Assembly: GCF_020833685.1 (NCBI RefSeq)
Contig: NZ_JACKZY010000001.1
Span: forward strand, 818,578 to 882,577
DNA from: Nitratireductor sp. B36
GTDB lineage: Bacteria; Pseudomonadota; Alphaproteobacteria; Rhizobiales; Rhizobiaceae
DNA: 64,000 nt
Direction: 5' to 3'
The position numbers and the translations under genes are program-made. Below are positions 25,665 through 35,326 of this stretch, in pieces (the first letter of the stretch is position 1; the number at the start of each line of letters is the position of its first letter). The notes under the pieces are model-generated. The model did not search any database and was not told the origin of the DNA. It worked only from the letters and a program-made list of their open reading frames with translations.

Positions 25665-28336
25665 GCGCTGGCCCGGGCTTCGCTGATCGCAGCCTGAGCT
25701 GCAGCCAGTCTGGCAATGGGGACGCGGAAAGGCGAGCAAGATACGTAATCGAGCCCCACGCTCTCACAGAAGCGGATCGAAGCGGGATCTCCCCCGTGTT
25801 CACCACAGATGCCGAGCTTGATATCAGAACGAGCCTCCCGCCCCTTTGCGGAGGCAATCCGCACCAGTTCACCAACACCGTCGACGTCCAGAGAAACGAA
25901 CGGATCCTGCTCGATGATACCGCGTGCACGATAGGTCTCCAGGAATGAGGCCGCATCGTCTCGGGAAATGCCGAACGTGGTTTGGGTAAGATCGTTGGTC
26001 CCGAAAGAAAAGAATTCCGCGCTGGCGGCAATTTCATCCGCCCTGAGAGCAGCTCGCGGCAATTCGATCATTGTCCCCACGAGATAATCGAACGTCACGC
26101 CTCGCTCTTCCATGACCGTGTTCGCGACCGCATCGACGCGATCCTTCACGAAGGTCAACTCGGCAGAGATGCCCACGAGCGGCACCATGATCTCAGGCAC
26201 CACAGGCTTACCGGCCTTTTCGGCCGCATCTGCAGCCGCCTCGAAAATCGCGCGTGCCTGCATCTCCGCAATTTCCGGGTAGGAAATCGCAAGCCGGCAG
26301 CCGCGATGGCCGAGCATCGGATTGAATTCATGCAGCGCTTCGGTTCGCTGGCGCAATCTCTCAGCCGAAACCCCCATTGCCTCTGCCACCTCGGCGATTT
26401 CTTCCTCGGTTTTGGGCAGGAACTCGTGCAGTGGCGGGTCGAGCAGGCGGATGGTGACAGGCAGCCCGGCCATCACCTCGAAGATTTCAATGAAGTCCGA
26501 CCGCTGCATGGGCAGCAGCTTGGCGAGTGCCGCCCGGCGATCGATCTCGCTGTCGGCGAGGATCATCTCGCGCATCGCGAGGATGCGGCCATCGTCAAAG
26601 AACATGTGTTCGGTGCGGCAAAGACCGATGCCCTCCGCCCCGAAGGATCTTGCGGTGCGAGCATCAGCCGGCGTTTCGGCATTGGCGCGCACCCGCATGC
26701 GCCGCACCTCGTCCGCCCACCCCATGATGGTGGAGAAATCGCCCGAGAGCTCCGGCTGCAGCATAGGAACCGAGCCTTTCAGAACCTGTCCTGTCGCGCC
26801 ATCAATGGTGATGGTGTCGCCAGTCTTGAGCGTCTGCCCCATGGCCAGAAGCACACCTTTCTTATGGTCCACGCGCAGGGAGCCGGCGCCTGAGACACAG
26901 GGCTTTCCCATACCGCGCGCGACCACCGCCGCGTGGCTCGTCATGCCACCACGCGTGGTCAAAATGCCTTCTGCGGCATGCATGCCGTGAATGTCTTCGG
27001 GGCTCGTTTCCACCCGCACCAGGATCACCCTGCGGCCTTCGGCCTTCGCTTCCTCGGCAGCTTCCGAAGAAAACACGATCTCGCCGGTGGCAGCTCCAGG
27101 AGAGGCCGGCAGGCCCATGCCGATGATGTCGCGCGGGGCGGAGGGGTCGATGGTGGGATGGAGAAGCTGGTCGAGAGACGCCGCATCGATGCGCGCCACC
27201 GCCTCCTCTTTCGTGATGAGTCCCTCATTGGCCATGTCGACCGCGACCTTGAGAGCCGCACTGGCCGTGCGTTTTCCCGAACGGGTCTGCAGCATCCATA
27301 ATTTGCCGCGCTCGATGGTGAATTCCAGATCCTGCATGTCGCGATAATGCCGCTCGAGCGTGTCGGCGATCTGGATGAAGGCTGCGAACGCCTCCGGCAT
27401 CAGTTTTTCGAGCGAGGGTTTGTCAGAGCCGGCGGCGAGCCTTGCCGCTTCGGTGATGTTTTGCGGCGTGCGGATGCCGGCCACCACGTCTTCGCCCTGC
27501 GCATTGACGAGAAATTCGCCATAGAGCGCCTTTTCGCCAGTGGAGGGATCACGCGTGAACGCCACGCCCGTTGCCGAATCCTCACCCCGGTTGCCAAACA
27601 CCATGGCCTGCACGTTCACCGCCGTACCCCAGCTTTCGGGAATGTCGTGCAGCCGGCGATACGTCACCGCGCGCGGGTTCATCCATGATGAGAACACTGC
27701 GCCGACCGCGCCCCAAAGCTGCTCGTGCGGATCCTGCGGAAACGGCGCACCGAGTTCGGTCTCGATCCGCCCCTTGTAGAGCGCGATCACGTTCTGCCAG
27801 TCTTCAGCCGAAAACTCCGTATCGACCTCATAGCCGAGCCGCGCTTTCTCCTCTTCGAGAATTTCCTCGAAGACATCATGATCGAGTCCGAGGACCACAT
27901 TGCAGTACATCTGGATGAACCGGCGATAGCTGTCATAGGCAAAGCGTGCATCACCAGCCTCCGCCGCAATTGCCTCAACCGTTGCATCGTTGAGGCCGAG
28001 ATTGAGCACCGTGTCCATCATTCCAGGCATCGAAGCACGAGCGCCTGAGCGAACGGAAACCAGAAGCGGTTGGCGCGCATCGCCGAAACGGCGACCGGCC
28101 ACCCGGCCAACCTCTTCAAGAGCCGCTTCAACTTGAGTTTTCAGTTCGTCCGGATAGGTGCGGCCATTGGCATAATAGTGGGAGCAGAGTTCGGTGGTGA
28201 TCGTAAAGCCGGGCGGCACCGGCAGCCCCAGGCTGCACATTTCCGCCAGATTTGCGCCTTTGCCGCCGAGCAGATTTTTGTCGCCCGCGCTGCCTTCGGC
28301 ACGTCCATCGCCAAACACATAGACCCACTTGGTCAT
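25661..28336 (-). CDS. ppdK: Pyruvate, phosphate dikinase
   Basis: The protein has 891 residues from the ATG at 28336, with GGGGAAGG upstream; the frame is open for another 500 bases, but that part is not family-like. The order is: N-terminal ATP-grasp domain (YVFGDG, LLGGKGANLAEM), the phosphohistidine domain with GGMTSHAAVVARGMG, and the C-terminal PEP/pyruvate barrel with LGICGEHGGDPAS, which holds the catalytic cysteine. It interconverts pyruvate, ATP and phosphate with PEP, AMP and pyrophosphate, a gluconeogenic entry common in rhizobia. No regulatory protein gene is adjacent. Confidence 0.97.
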   Translation of the reverse strand: MTKWVYVFGDGRAEGSAGDKNLLGGKGANLAEMCSLGLPVPPGFTITTELCSHYYANGRTYPDELKTQVEAALEEVGRVAGRRFGDARQPLLVSVRSGARASMPGMMDTVLNLGLNDATVEAIAAEAGDARFAYDSYRRFIQMYCNVVLGLDHDVFEEILEEEKARLGYEVDTEFSAEDWQNVIALYKGRIETELGAPFPQDPHEQLWGAVGAVFSSWMNPRAVTYRRLHDIPESWGTAVNVQAMVFGNRGEDSATGVAFTRDPSTGEKALYGEFLVNAQGEDVVAGIRTPQNITEAARLAAGSDKPSLEKLMPEAFAAFIQIADTLERHYRDMQDLEFTIERGKLWMLQTRSGKRTASAALKVAVDMANEGLITKEEAVARIDAASLDQLLHPTIDPSAPRDIIGMGLPASPGAATGEIVFSSEAAEEAKAEGRRVILVRVETSPEDIHGMHAAEGILTTRGGMTSHAAVVARGMGKPCVSGAGSLRVDHKKGVLLAMGQTLKTGDTITIDGATGQVLKGSVPMLQPELSGDFSTIMGWADEVRRMRVRANAETPADARTARSFGAEGIGLCRTEHMFFDDGRILAMREMILADSEIDRRAALAKLLPMQRSDFIEIFEVMAGLPVTIRLLDPPLHEFLPKTEEEIAEVAEAMGVSAERLRQRTEALHEFNPMLGHRGCRLAISYPEIAEMQARAIFEAAADAAEKAGKPVVPEIMVPLVGISAELTFVKDRVDAVANTVMEERGVTFDYLVGTMIELPRAALRADEIAASAEFFSFGTNDLTQTTFGISRDDAASFLETYRARGIIEQDPFVSLDVDGVGELVRIASAKGREARSDIKLGICGEHGGDPASIRFCESVGLDYVSCSPFRVPIARLAAAQAAISEARASA

Positions 28337-28575
28337 GCTGCCTTCCCCTTCCGGTCGATTTGCCGGCGCTGGAACCTTTTTGCACCGGCCACGGGACGCA
28401 GCGTTAAGCGGCAGCGCGCGCCAAGGCAAGGCCGGCTTCCGCGCCATCCGCCGCTTTATCGATTGAAGAGAAATTTTTTTCTCAACCAGCCAGATCCAGG
28501 TGAAGCAGCAGAGCCTCTCGCACGATGCGAGGCGGCGATAGCCCGCCGCCTCCACTGGACCGCACTGATGCGAGA
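28337..28575. other. Intergenic stretch between MFS gene and ppdK
   Basis: About 240 bases separate the MFS stop and the ppdK start, both on the minus strand. An inverted repeat GAGAAA/TTTCTC around TTTT (28468-28483) lies about 90 bases after the MFS stop. It is A/T-rich and could end the MFS transcript or mark the ppdK promoter. No gene is seen. Confidence 0.35.
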
Positions 28576-29775
28576 TCAGGCCGTGGCTATTACTGACCGG
28601 GGGCGAACTCCGACAAAGATCATCACCGCCGCCAGAAACAGCACTATGCTTGCCGCACTGAACACGCCCTGTGCGCCGCTGGTGTCGAAGATCAACCCAC
28701 CGCCGGCTGCGCCAAGGGCGATCGCAAGCTGGATGGCAGCCACCAGCAGACCACCGGCACTTTCCGCCTGATCGGGTACGGTGCGTGCCAACCAGGTGGA
28801 CCAGCCAACCGGAACAGCGCCGAACGCGAGACCCCATAGTGCGATCATCACAGCACTCGCCACAGGCGTGGATCCAACCGAGATCAGCCCAAAGCCTAGA
28901 ATGCTCAAAACAAGCGGCACGGTCATCAACGTACGCCGCAAACTCCGCTCGACCAGAAAACCGCCGAACAATGAGCCCAGGAAATTGGCAAGGCCGAAGC
29001 CCAGCAACATTCCGGAGACCGCCGTAATGCTCGCCTCCGTGATGTTTTCCAGATGCGGCCGGATATAGGTGAAAAACGCGAAGTGGCCGGCGAAGACCAG
29101 CATTGCCGACAAGAGGCCCAACCCAACCCCTGGGCGCACCAAAACATCAAGCAGCGTACGCAGCCGGGTTGCGGAATTGGGAGCCATGGCCGGCAGCGTG
29201 GCAAACTGGACCACGAAGGTGATGACCCCCAGCCCGGTGCCCAGCAGAAAGACACTGCGCCAGCCGAACAGATCACCTACATAACTGCCCACAGGTGCGG
29301 CAATAATGGTGGCCGCGGCCACGCCGCTGACGATCATCGACAGCGCCCTCGGCACCAGAGCATCCGGCACCAGCCGCATGGCGACCGCCGTCGACATGGT
29401 CCAGAACCCTCCCAGACCGATTCCGAGCAGAACCCTCCCAACAAGCAGAACCGTGATGTTGGGCGCAAACGCTACCATGAGATTTGAAGCCATCAGCAAT
29501 ACAGTGAAGCCGAGCAGAACATGCCGCCTGTCGATGTTGCGCGTGGCAGCCGAAACCAGCAGGCTCGTTATCAGCGCCACCACGGCCGTGGCTGTCACCG
29601 CCTGACCGGCCATCCCTTCCGACACCTCCAGTTCCTGGGCCATGGGCGTTAAAAGGCTTGCGGGCAGAAACTCCGCCGTTACCAATCCAAACACGCCAAG
29701 TGCCATGGAAATCACCGCTCCCCAGGCTGGCGACCGACTTGCCTGGGCCCCGGTCCACTGCGGGACATCGTCCAT
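28576..29775 (-). CDS. MFS efflux transporter (NepI/AraJ-like DHA1 family)
   Basis: The protein has 399 residues with twelve hydrophobic segments. The first helix region LVTAEFLPASLLTPMAQEL and the A-motif loop between helices 2 and 3 (ATRNIDRRHVLLG) match the DHA1 drug/metabolite efflux group, and the stretch EFLPASLLTP is close to NepI purine-ribonucleoside exporters. It probably exports a small molecule with proton exchange. It is divergent from an AraC-family gene about 90 bases away, which likely regulates it. The substrate cannot be assigned from the sequence. Confidence 0.88.
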   Translation of the reverse strand: MDDVPQWTGAQASRSPAWGAVISMALGVFGLVTAEFLPASLLTPMAQELEVSEGMAGQAVTATAVVALITSLLVSAATRNIDRRHVLLGFTVLLMASNLMVAFAPNITVLLVGRVLLGIGLGGFWTMSTAVAMRLVPDALVPRALSMIVSGVAAATIIAAPVGSYVGDLFGWRSVFLLGTGLGVITFVVQFATLPAMAPNSATRLRTLLDVLVRPGVGLGLLSAMLVFAGHFAFFTYIRPHLENITEASITAVSGMLLGFGLANFLGSLFGGFLVERSLRRTLMTVPLVLSILGFGLISVGSTPVASAVMIALWGLAFGAVPVGWSTWLARTVPDQAESAGGLLVAAIQLAIALGAAGGGLIFDTSGAQGVFSAASIVLFLAAVMIFVGVRPRSVIATA

Positions 29776-29793
29776 CTGTCATTCCTTTCAAAA

Positions 29794-29819
29794 TGCAAAA
29801 ACTGTTGTGCAGTGCAAAA
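29794..29819. promoter_or_regulatory. Direct repeat TGCAAAA in MFS/AraC intergenic region, possible operator
   Basis: TGCAAAA occurs at 29794-29800 and 29813-29819, a 19-bp period close to two helical turns. AraC-family proteins bind direct repeats with about this spacing, and the site lies between the divergent regulator and pump genes. Confidence 0.35.
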
Positions 29820-29864
29820 GAAATAGACTGGACTTTCCGGACGTACCATGCCAGAAAATCCGAA

Positions 29865-30887
29865 ATGCTTGATCGAAACGCCGAAAATTCATCAATGCAC
29901 ACCAATCCCGATCTGGTCAGCGATCTATTGATGGGGATGCGGCTGTATGGGCTCGAATACAATCGTACCCAGGTCTCTCCCCCTTTCGGCCTTCGGTTTC
30001 CCGCCATCGAGGGGCGCGCTCAATTTCATTTCGTGGGCCGAGGTCCGGTGCATCTGCGCGGCCCCGGTGAGGCTATTCATGCTCTGGATACAGGCGATGC
30101 GGTTCTCCTACCGCGCGGTGGCGAGCATTCTCTTGTTTCTGATACGAAGCTCAAGTGTCAGTGCATCACAGAGTTTCAGCCCAAAGCGCTGTGCAGGGAC
30201 GTCAGTGAGATCGTGGCCCGTTCGAATGAGCGAGACCAGTCTTCCGATGTCCTCATCTTCTCGGGCTGCATGGAGTTCGATCTGGGGAGCATGCATCCGC
30301 TCGTTTCCCTTATGCCGGACGTCATGCGCGTCAACACATTGCTGGAGCGCTACCCGGAAATCCTTCCGATTCTTGATGCTATGGAGCGCGAAGCGAAAGA
30401 AGACCGCGCCGGCTTTGCAGGCATTCTTGCCCGGCTCGCAGACGTGGTTTCAGCCTTCATCGTGCGGGCATGGGTGGAGTGTGGCTGCGGCGGCACCAGC
30501 GGCTGGGTGGCAGCGTTGCGCGATCCACGTCTGGGGCGTGTCATTGCAGCCCTTCACCGCGATCCCGGCCGCGACTGGACGGTGGCAGAACTGGCAGCAC
30601 AGATGGGCAGTTCCCGCTCCGTCTTCGCAGACCGGTTTCAGGCCGTCACGGGCATGACACCAGTCCGATATCTGACAGAACTGAGAATGCGGCTTGCCGC
30701 GCAGTGGATCAGCCGTGAAGGCATGCCCATAGAGACGGCCGCTCAACGCTTGGGATATGGATCCCAGGCCGCGTTCAGCCGCGCTTTCAAGCGCATCATA
30801 GGAAAACCGCCTGGTGCCGTGCGCGTCGCGCAGCCCCGATCACGCCCTGCCGCTACGGATCGTCAAGCTTCCGCTCCGGCTCCGTAG
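29865..30887 (+). CDS. AraC-family transcriptional regulator
   Basis: The protein has 340 residues from the ATG at 29865 (330 from the ATG at 29895); neither has a strong ribosome-binding site, and the frame is open further upstream across the divergent gene. The N-terminal 190 residues form a cupin-type sensor (FVGRGPVHLRGPGEAIHALDTGDAVLLPRGGEH). The C-terminus holds two HTH motifs: WTVAELAAQMGSSRSVFADRF and MPIETAAQRLGYGSQAAFSRAF. It most likely controls the divergent MFS pump. The 3' end overlaps the convergent DUF1810 gene by 35 bases. Confidence 0.9.
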   Translation: MLDRNAENSSMHTNPDLVSDLLMGMRLYGLEYNRTQVSPPFGLRFPAIEGRAQFHFVGRGPVHLRGPGEAIHALDTGDAVLLPRGGEHSLVSDTKLKCQCITEFQPKALCRDVSEIVARSNERDQSSDVLIFSGCMEFDLGSMHPLVSLMPDVMRVNTLLERYPEILPILDAMEREAKEDRAGFAGILARLADVVSAFIVRAWVECGCGGTSGWVAALRDPRLGRVIAALHRDPGRDWTVAELAAQMGSSRSVFADRFQAVTGMTPVRYLTELRMRLAAQWISREGMPIETAAQRLGYGSQAAFSRAFKRIIGKPPGAVRVAQPRSRPAATDRQASAPAP

Positions 30888-31314
30888 ACACTGTAAGGCG
30901 GAGCGTTGCCTCATCCATCGCTCCACCGCACCACCGGGCGAGTGCCGAGGAAAAAGGGGCGTCCCGCTCTCGCGAGACCAACGCAAAGAGTGTCATGCAC
31001 GAGCAGAATTTCTGATCGTCAGGATGTCCAAGAATAGCTGCCAGAGACTGGCCAGGTGCCTTCAACATCACCCTAGTCGCCTCCTGCAGGCGCGGCCCCA
31101 AAAGCGGATGCGCAAGATAAGCGCGTGCTTCCTCCAGGGAGGAAATGCCGTAATAGGTCGCGTTCCGCGACCGGCCAAGACCACGCAGCTGTGGAAACAC
31201 AAACCACATCCAGTGGGTTTGCTTGCGGCCAGAACGCAATTCCCGGAGCGCGGTCTCAAAAACACCCGCCTGTGCCTCGGTGAAACGCTGCAGATTGAAC
31301 GGATCCATCGCCAT
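30853..31314 (-). CDS. DUF1810 domain protein
   Basis: The protein has 153 residues from the ATG at 31314, with GGGAGGG five bases upstream. It shows the DUF1810 pattern: FNLQRFTEAQ, ALRELRSGRKQTHWMWFVFPQL, GLGRSRNATYYGISSLEEARAYLAHP, and LMTFALV-like CMTLFALV. It is a soluble helical family of unknown function. The 3' end overlaps the convergent AraC gene, and its 5' end faces the VOC gene with its SOS box, 98 bases from the box. Confidence 0.88.
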   Translation of the reverse strand: MAMDPFNLQRFTEAQAGVFETALRELRSGRKQTHWMWFVFPQLRGLGRSRNATYYGISSLEEARAYLAHPLLGPRLQEATRVMLKAPGQSLAAILGHPDDQKFCSCMTLFALVSRERDAPFSSALARWCGGAMDEATLRLTVSTEPERKLDDP

Positions 31315-31411
31315 CTCAGCCCTCCCGCACACTTGATTGCACGACCACTATGAACCCTATTTCACACCAAGTTATACGCTCTGGCCTTGCAAAAAGTTCA
31401 GACGTCAAATA

Positions 31412-31426
31412 GAACAAAATAAGAAC
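31412..31426 (+). promoter_or_regulatory. LexA (SOS) box GAAC-N7-GAAC before VOC gene
   Basis: GAAC, seven bases (AAAATAA), GAAC is the exact reverse complement form of the alphaproteobacterial LexA operator, with an A/T-only spacer like the imu box. It ends 13 bases before the VOC start codon. A TTGCAA hexamer at 31387 with TAGAAC 17 bases later would put the box over the -10 element. Confidence 0.7.
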
Positions 31427-31439
31427 ACTGGAGAGAGCC

Positions 31440-31784
31440 ATGCGCAAGACCGGAAAACTGGATTATATCGAAATGCCCGCCGGCGGCGGGAGCATCGACA
31501 GCGTAAAGGCCTTTTATGCCAATGCCTTTTCCTGGTCGTTTACCGACTATGGGCCCGGCTACTCGGCTTTCAGCGAAGGTTTGGATGGCGGTTTCGACGG
31601 CAATCCGGAGGGCAACCATAAACCGCTACCCGTGCTGTTTTCCGAAAACCTCGAGGCCACTCTCAAGTCGGTCGAGGACGCAGGCGGCAAGATCGTGAAA
31701 CCGATCTTCTCGTTTCCCGGAGGCCGCCGCTTCCATTTTACGGATCCGGCGGGCAATGAATTGGCGGTTTGGAGCGAGACATGA
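31440..31784 (+). CDS. VOC family (glyoxalase/bleomycin-resistance fold) protein, probably SOS-regulated
   Basis: The protein has 114 residues, starting after GGAGAGAG. It is a single beta-alpha-beta-beta-beta repeat module of the VOC superfamily (LDYIEMPAGGG, VKAFYANAFSWSF, FHFTDPAGNELAVWSE), with the C-terminal glutamate typical of the metal site. The VOC fold includes glyoxalases, dioxygenases and antibiotic-binding proteins. The SOS box immediately upstream implies induction by DNA damage, so a protective or ligand-binding role is possible, but the activity cannot be assigned. Smc follows convergently. Confidence 0.88.
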   Translation: MRKTGKLDYIEMPAGGGSIDSVKAFYANAFSWSFTDYGPGYSAFSEGLDGGFDGNPEGNHKPLPVLFSENLEATLKSVEDAGGKIVKPIFSFPGGRRFHFTDPAGNELAVWSET

Positions 31785-31855
31785 GCGCGTCGAAAACCGA
31801 ACGACCGGTGAAGAGCGGGCACGGTCTCGATGAAATTTTCTTGCGGAGAGAGATG

Positions 31856-34800
31856 TTAGCCGGCCTCGCGCAGGCGCTCGGCAGTCTGCAGATCGACCGA
31901 GACGAGTTGGCTGACGCCCTGCTCGGCCATGGTGACCCCGAAGAGCCGGTTCATACGGGCCATGGTGATGGGATTGTGGGTTATGACCACGAAGCGTGTG
32001 TCCGTTGATGCCGCCATCTCGTCCATGAGATTGCAGAAGCGCTCGACATTGTGATCGTCGAGCGGCGCGTCCACCTCGTCCAGCACACAGATCGGGGCGG
32101 GATTGGTTAGAAAGACAGCAAAAATCAGCGCCATCGCAGTCAAAGCCTGCTCACCACCCGACAGGAGCGTCATGGTCTGAGGACGCTTGCCCGGAGGGCG
32201 GGCAAGAATTTCGAGCCCCGCCTCGAGCGGGTCGTCGGATTCGATCAGTTGCAGTTCTGCCGTACCGCCGCCGAAGAGATGCGTGAACAGTCGCTGGAAC
32301 TGTTCATTGACCACATCGAAGGCGGCCAGCAGGCGCTCGCGCCCTTCCCTGTTCAGGTTCTGGATCGCGTGGCGCAGTTTGCGAATGGCTTCGATCACGT
32401 CTTCCCGCTCGGCGACGATCGTGCCGTGGCGTTCCGTCAGCTCGGTCTGTTCTTCCTCGGCGCGCAGATTGACCGCGCCGAGCCGTTCGCGCTCCATCTT
32501 CAGCCGTTCCAGCCGGCGTTCCACTTCCGCGATCTCCGGCATGGCCTCGTCAGGCTCCAGCTCGGCCATCGCCAGGACCTTGTGGGGCGGAACATTCAAC
32601 ACTTCCTGAATACGGGCTTCGGCCTCCTTGCGTCGCTCCTCGGCTGCCGTCACACGTTCTTCAGCACGGGCTCTGGCCTCGCGTGCGGAAGAAAGCGCCT
32701 GAATGCTCTCGGTCGCACGCTTGTCCAGCTCCGCCTGACGGTTCTCAGCTTCCTGCAGCGTGTCTGCGGCTTGCCTGCGCACCGCCTCAGCCTTTGCAAT
32801 CTCGGAAAGCAGCGAACGACCACGCGCCTCTATCTCTTCGGGTGCTTCAGCGAGCTCCTCCAGTTCGGCTTCCGTGTCGGCGCGCCGCTGGAGTAGAGCT
32901 TCCGTGTGACGGTCGGCATTTTCCGCACGCGACTGCCAGCTCCGCCGCTCTGCAGCGATCGCCTCAAGTCGGCGCCGGCGGGCTTCCGCTTCGCGCCGCA
33001 AGCCTTCATAGGCAGCGCGCGCCTCGGCCACAGCTGCACGTTTGGCGGAGACCTCGGCAGACTGGCGCTCAAGCCGAGCCTGCAATTCCGTGAGGTCCGG
33101 CGCGCCTTCAAGCGCTTCTTCCGCCGCCATTGTCGCAGCCACAGCCTCTTCATGGTCCTCGACCACCCGGCCCCGCGCCTCTTCGAGGCTCATGCGCCGG
33201 CTTGAAAGCTCACCAGCCGCCTTCTCGGCACTTGCCAACGCGTCGCGCGCACGGCTGAGCGCGGCCTGCGCTTCACGCGCTTCTTCGCGCGCGCGGCGTT
33301 CGCCTTCCACCGCACTCTTCACGCCTTGCTCGGCGTCATTGAGCGCGGTCTCGGCAGCGCGAAGCCGCGCGGTCGCCTCAATCACCTCTCCATCGAGCTC
33401 GGAGAGGCGATTCTTCTGCGCCAGTCTCTGCGCTGCTGCTGTCGGCGCATCGGCGCTGGCGCGATACCCGTCCCAGCGCCACAAAGCCCCGTCCCGCGCG
33501 ACCAAACGTTGACCAGGCTTCAGCATTTTCTGAAGCCGGGGCCCATCCGCGGCGTCCACAACGCCAATCTGTGCAAGGCGACGCGCCAGCTGTGCAGGTG
33601 CTTTCACCACAGAGGCCAGTGCCGGGATACCCTCGGGAAGGGCCGGGTCATCCGAGGCGATCTCCGAAGGCCCCCAATAGACAGGCGCGGCACTATCGAG
33701 CGGCACATCGAGGTCTTCGCCCAGTGCGGCACCGAGCGCCGTCTCGAACCCGCGCTCAACGCGCAATTGTTCCAGAACCGCCGGGAACAGGTCCGCCCCG
33801 CCGGCATTCAAAATCTTGCGCAGGGTTTGCGCTTCTGTTTCCACACGACCAAGCTCGGCCCGTGCTTCCTGCAGGGGGGTGCGGGCGGCCTGCTCGGCCT
33901 CGCGGGCGGCTGCAACGCGCTCTTCGCTTTCGCCGACAGCCGCTTCAGCCAGTTCAAGGCGCTCGGCCGCTTCCTCAACCAGCATGCGTTTTTCGGCCGG
34001 GTCCGGCAGTCCGGCTATCCGGCTGGCGATTTCCGATAGTTCCGCATCCATATTGGCAATCTGCCGCGCAAGCCGGTCACGGCGCTCGGCCTGCTCGCGG
34101 ATGGCCCGCTCAGCCTGTTGGCGACTGGCAGAAACCTCAGCCTTCTCAGCCGTCAGCCGTGAGAGCAAATCCTCGGCACTCGTGAGGTCTGAAGAAACCT
34201 CTTCAAAGACACTCTGCAATTCGGCTTCACGCCCTTCAGCACCGTCTTCGGCTTCTTTGAGCGCCTCTTCCTCTTCCGCCAGCCGCGCCAACGCGTCGGC
34301 ATTGTCGCGCACCATCTGCTCTTCGCGCGCCACATCGGCATTTAACTGGTCGATGCGTTTCTTCAGTTCCTGTGTGCGCGCTTCAATGCGCTTGGCTTCT
34401 TCCTCAACCTGTGTGCGGGCGATCGTCAGCCTTTGAAGGGCGGCGGCGGCAGCCGCTTCGGCATCGCGCAATGCAGGAAGCTTGTGTGCACCGACGGCCT
34501 GAGCCTTGGCCGCTTCCATCTGGCCGCTGGCATTTTCCCCCACCAGGGCTGTCGCCTGTGACAGCGCGCTTTGGGCCTCGGCCTCCTGCGCCTTGGCGGA
34601 CGACCAGCGCAAGTGCAACAGGATCGCTTCAGCCTTGCGCACTTCCGCGGAAAGCTTCTTGAAGCGCGAAGCCTGACGCGCCTGGCGTTTGAGGCTTTCG
34701 ATCTGGCTGTCGAGCTCACTCACCACATCGTCGAGCCGTTCAAGATTTTGTTCGGCAGCACGCAGCCGCAATTCCGCTTCGTGACGGCGGGAATGAAGCC

Positions 34801-35314
34801 CTGATATGCCGGCTGCTTCTTCCAGAAGCGCACGGCGCGCCTGCGGTTTTGCCTGGATCAATTCGCCAATCCGCCCCTGCCCCACCATGGAAGGCGAGCG
34901 TGCGCCGGTCGACTGATCAGCGAAAAGAAGCTGCACATCACGCGCGCGCGCCTCCTTGCCGTTGATCCGGTAGACGGACCCCGCCTCGCGCTCGATCCGG
35001 CGCGAGACCTGCAACTCGTCCGCGTCGTTGAACGCGGCTGGTGCTGTGCGATCGGCATTGTCGAGAAACAGCGTCACCTCGGCGGTGTTTCGCGCCGGGC
35101 GCGTACCGGAACCGGAAAAGATGACATCATCCATACCGGAGGCGCGCATGTTCTTGTACGAGCTTTCGCCCATCACCCAGCGCAACGCTTCCACCAGATT
35201 GGATTTGCCGCAGCCATTGGGACCGACAACGCCCGTCAGCCCGTTCTCGATCACAAACTCGCTCGGCTCGACGAAGGACTTAAACCCCAGAAGGCGCAGC
35301 TTGGTGAACTTCAT
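31856..35314 (-). CDS. smc: Chromosome segregation ATPase SMC
   Basis: The protein has 1152 residues, typical for SMC. It has an N-terminal Walker A GPNGCGKS near residue 32, long coiled coils (rich in A, E, R, L) on either side of a hinge around residues 500-650, and a C-terminal ABC signature LLSGGEQALTAMAL with Walker B PICVLDEVDAPLDD. SMC dimers with ScpA/ScpB compact and segregate the chromosome. The gene is the last in a run with the dsbA-like gene on the same strand; 12 bases separate it from the decayed dsbA copy. Confidence 0.98.
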   Translation of the reverse strand: MKFTKLRLLGFKSFVEPSEFVIENGLTGVVGPNGCGKSNLVEALRWVMGESSYKNMRASGMDDVIFSGSGTRPARNTAEVTLFLDNADRTAPAAFNDADELQVSRRIEREAGSVYRINGKEARARDVQLLFADQSTGARSPSMVGQGRIGELIQAKPQARRALLEEAAGISGLHSRRHEAELRLRAAEQNLERLDDVVSELDSQIESLKRQARQASRFKKLSAEVRKAEAILLHLRWSSAKAQEAEAQSALSQATALVGENASGQMEAAKAQAVGAHKLPALRDAEAAAAAALQRLTIARTQVEEEAKRIEARTQELKKRIDQLNADVAREEQMVRDNADALARLAEEEEALKEAEDGAEGREAELQSVFEEVSSDLTSAEDLLSRLTAEKAEVSASRQQAERAIREQAERRDRLARQIANMDAELSEIASRIAGLPDPAEKRMLVEEAAERLELAEAAVGESEERVAAAREAEQAARTPLQEARAELGRVETEAQTLRKILNAGGADLFPAVLEQLRVERGFETALGAALGEDLDVPLDSAAPVYWGPSEIASDDPALPEGIPALASVVKAPAQLARRLAQIGVVDAADGPRLQKMLKPGQRLVARDGALWRWDGYRASADAPTAAAQRLAQKNRLSELDGEVIEATARLRAAETALNDAEQGVKSAVEGERRAREEAREAQAALSRARDALASAEKAAGELSSRRMSLEEARGRVVEDHEEAVAATMAAEEALEGAPDLTELQARLERQSAEVSAKRAAVAEARAAYEGLRREAEARRRRLEAIAAERRSWQSRAENADRHTEALLQRRADTEAELEELAEAPEEIEARGRSLLSEIAKAEAVRRQAADTLQEAENRQAELDKRATESIQALSSAREARARAEERVTAAEERRKEAEARIQEVLNVPPHKVLAMAELEPDEAMPEIAEVERRLERLKMERERLGAVNLRAEEEQTELTERHGTIVAEREDVIEAIRKLRHAIQNLNREGRERLLAAFDVVNEQFQRLFTHLFGGGTAELQLIESDDPLEAGLEILARPPGKRPQTMTLLSGGEQALTAMALIFAVFLTNPAPICVLDEVDAPLDDHNVERFCNLMDEMAASTDTRFVVITHNPITMARMNRLFGVTMAEQGVSQLVSVDLQTAERLREAG

Positions 35315-35326
35315 GCCGGCAGCACC

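Noticed and set aside
31769-32008. Small plus-strand frame overlapping the VOC stop
   Set aside because: Most of it is antisense to the conserved 3' end of smc; no ribosome-binding site fits.
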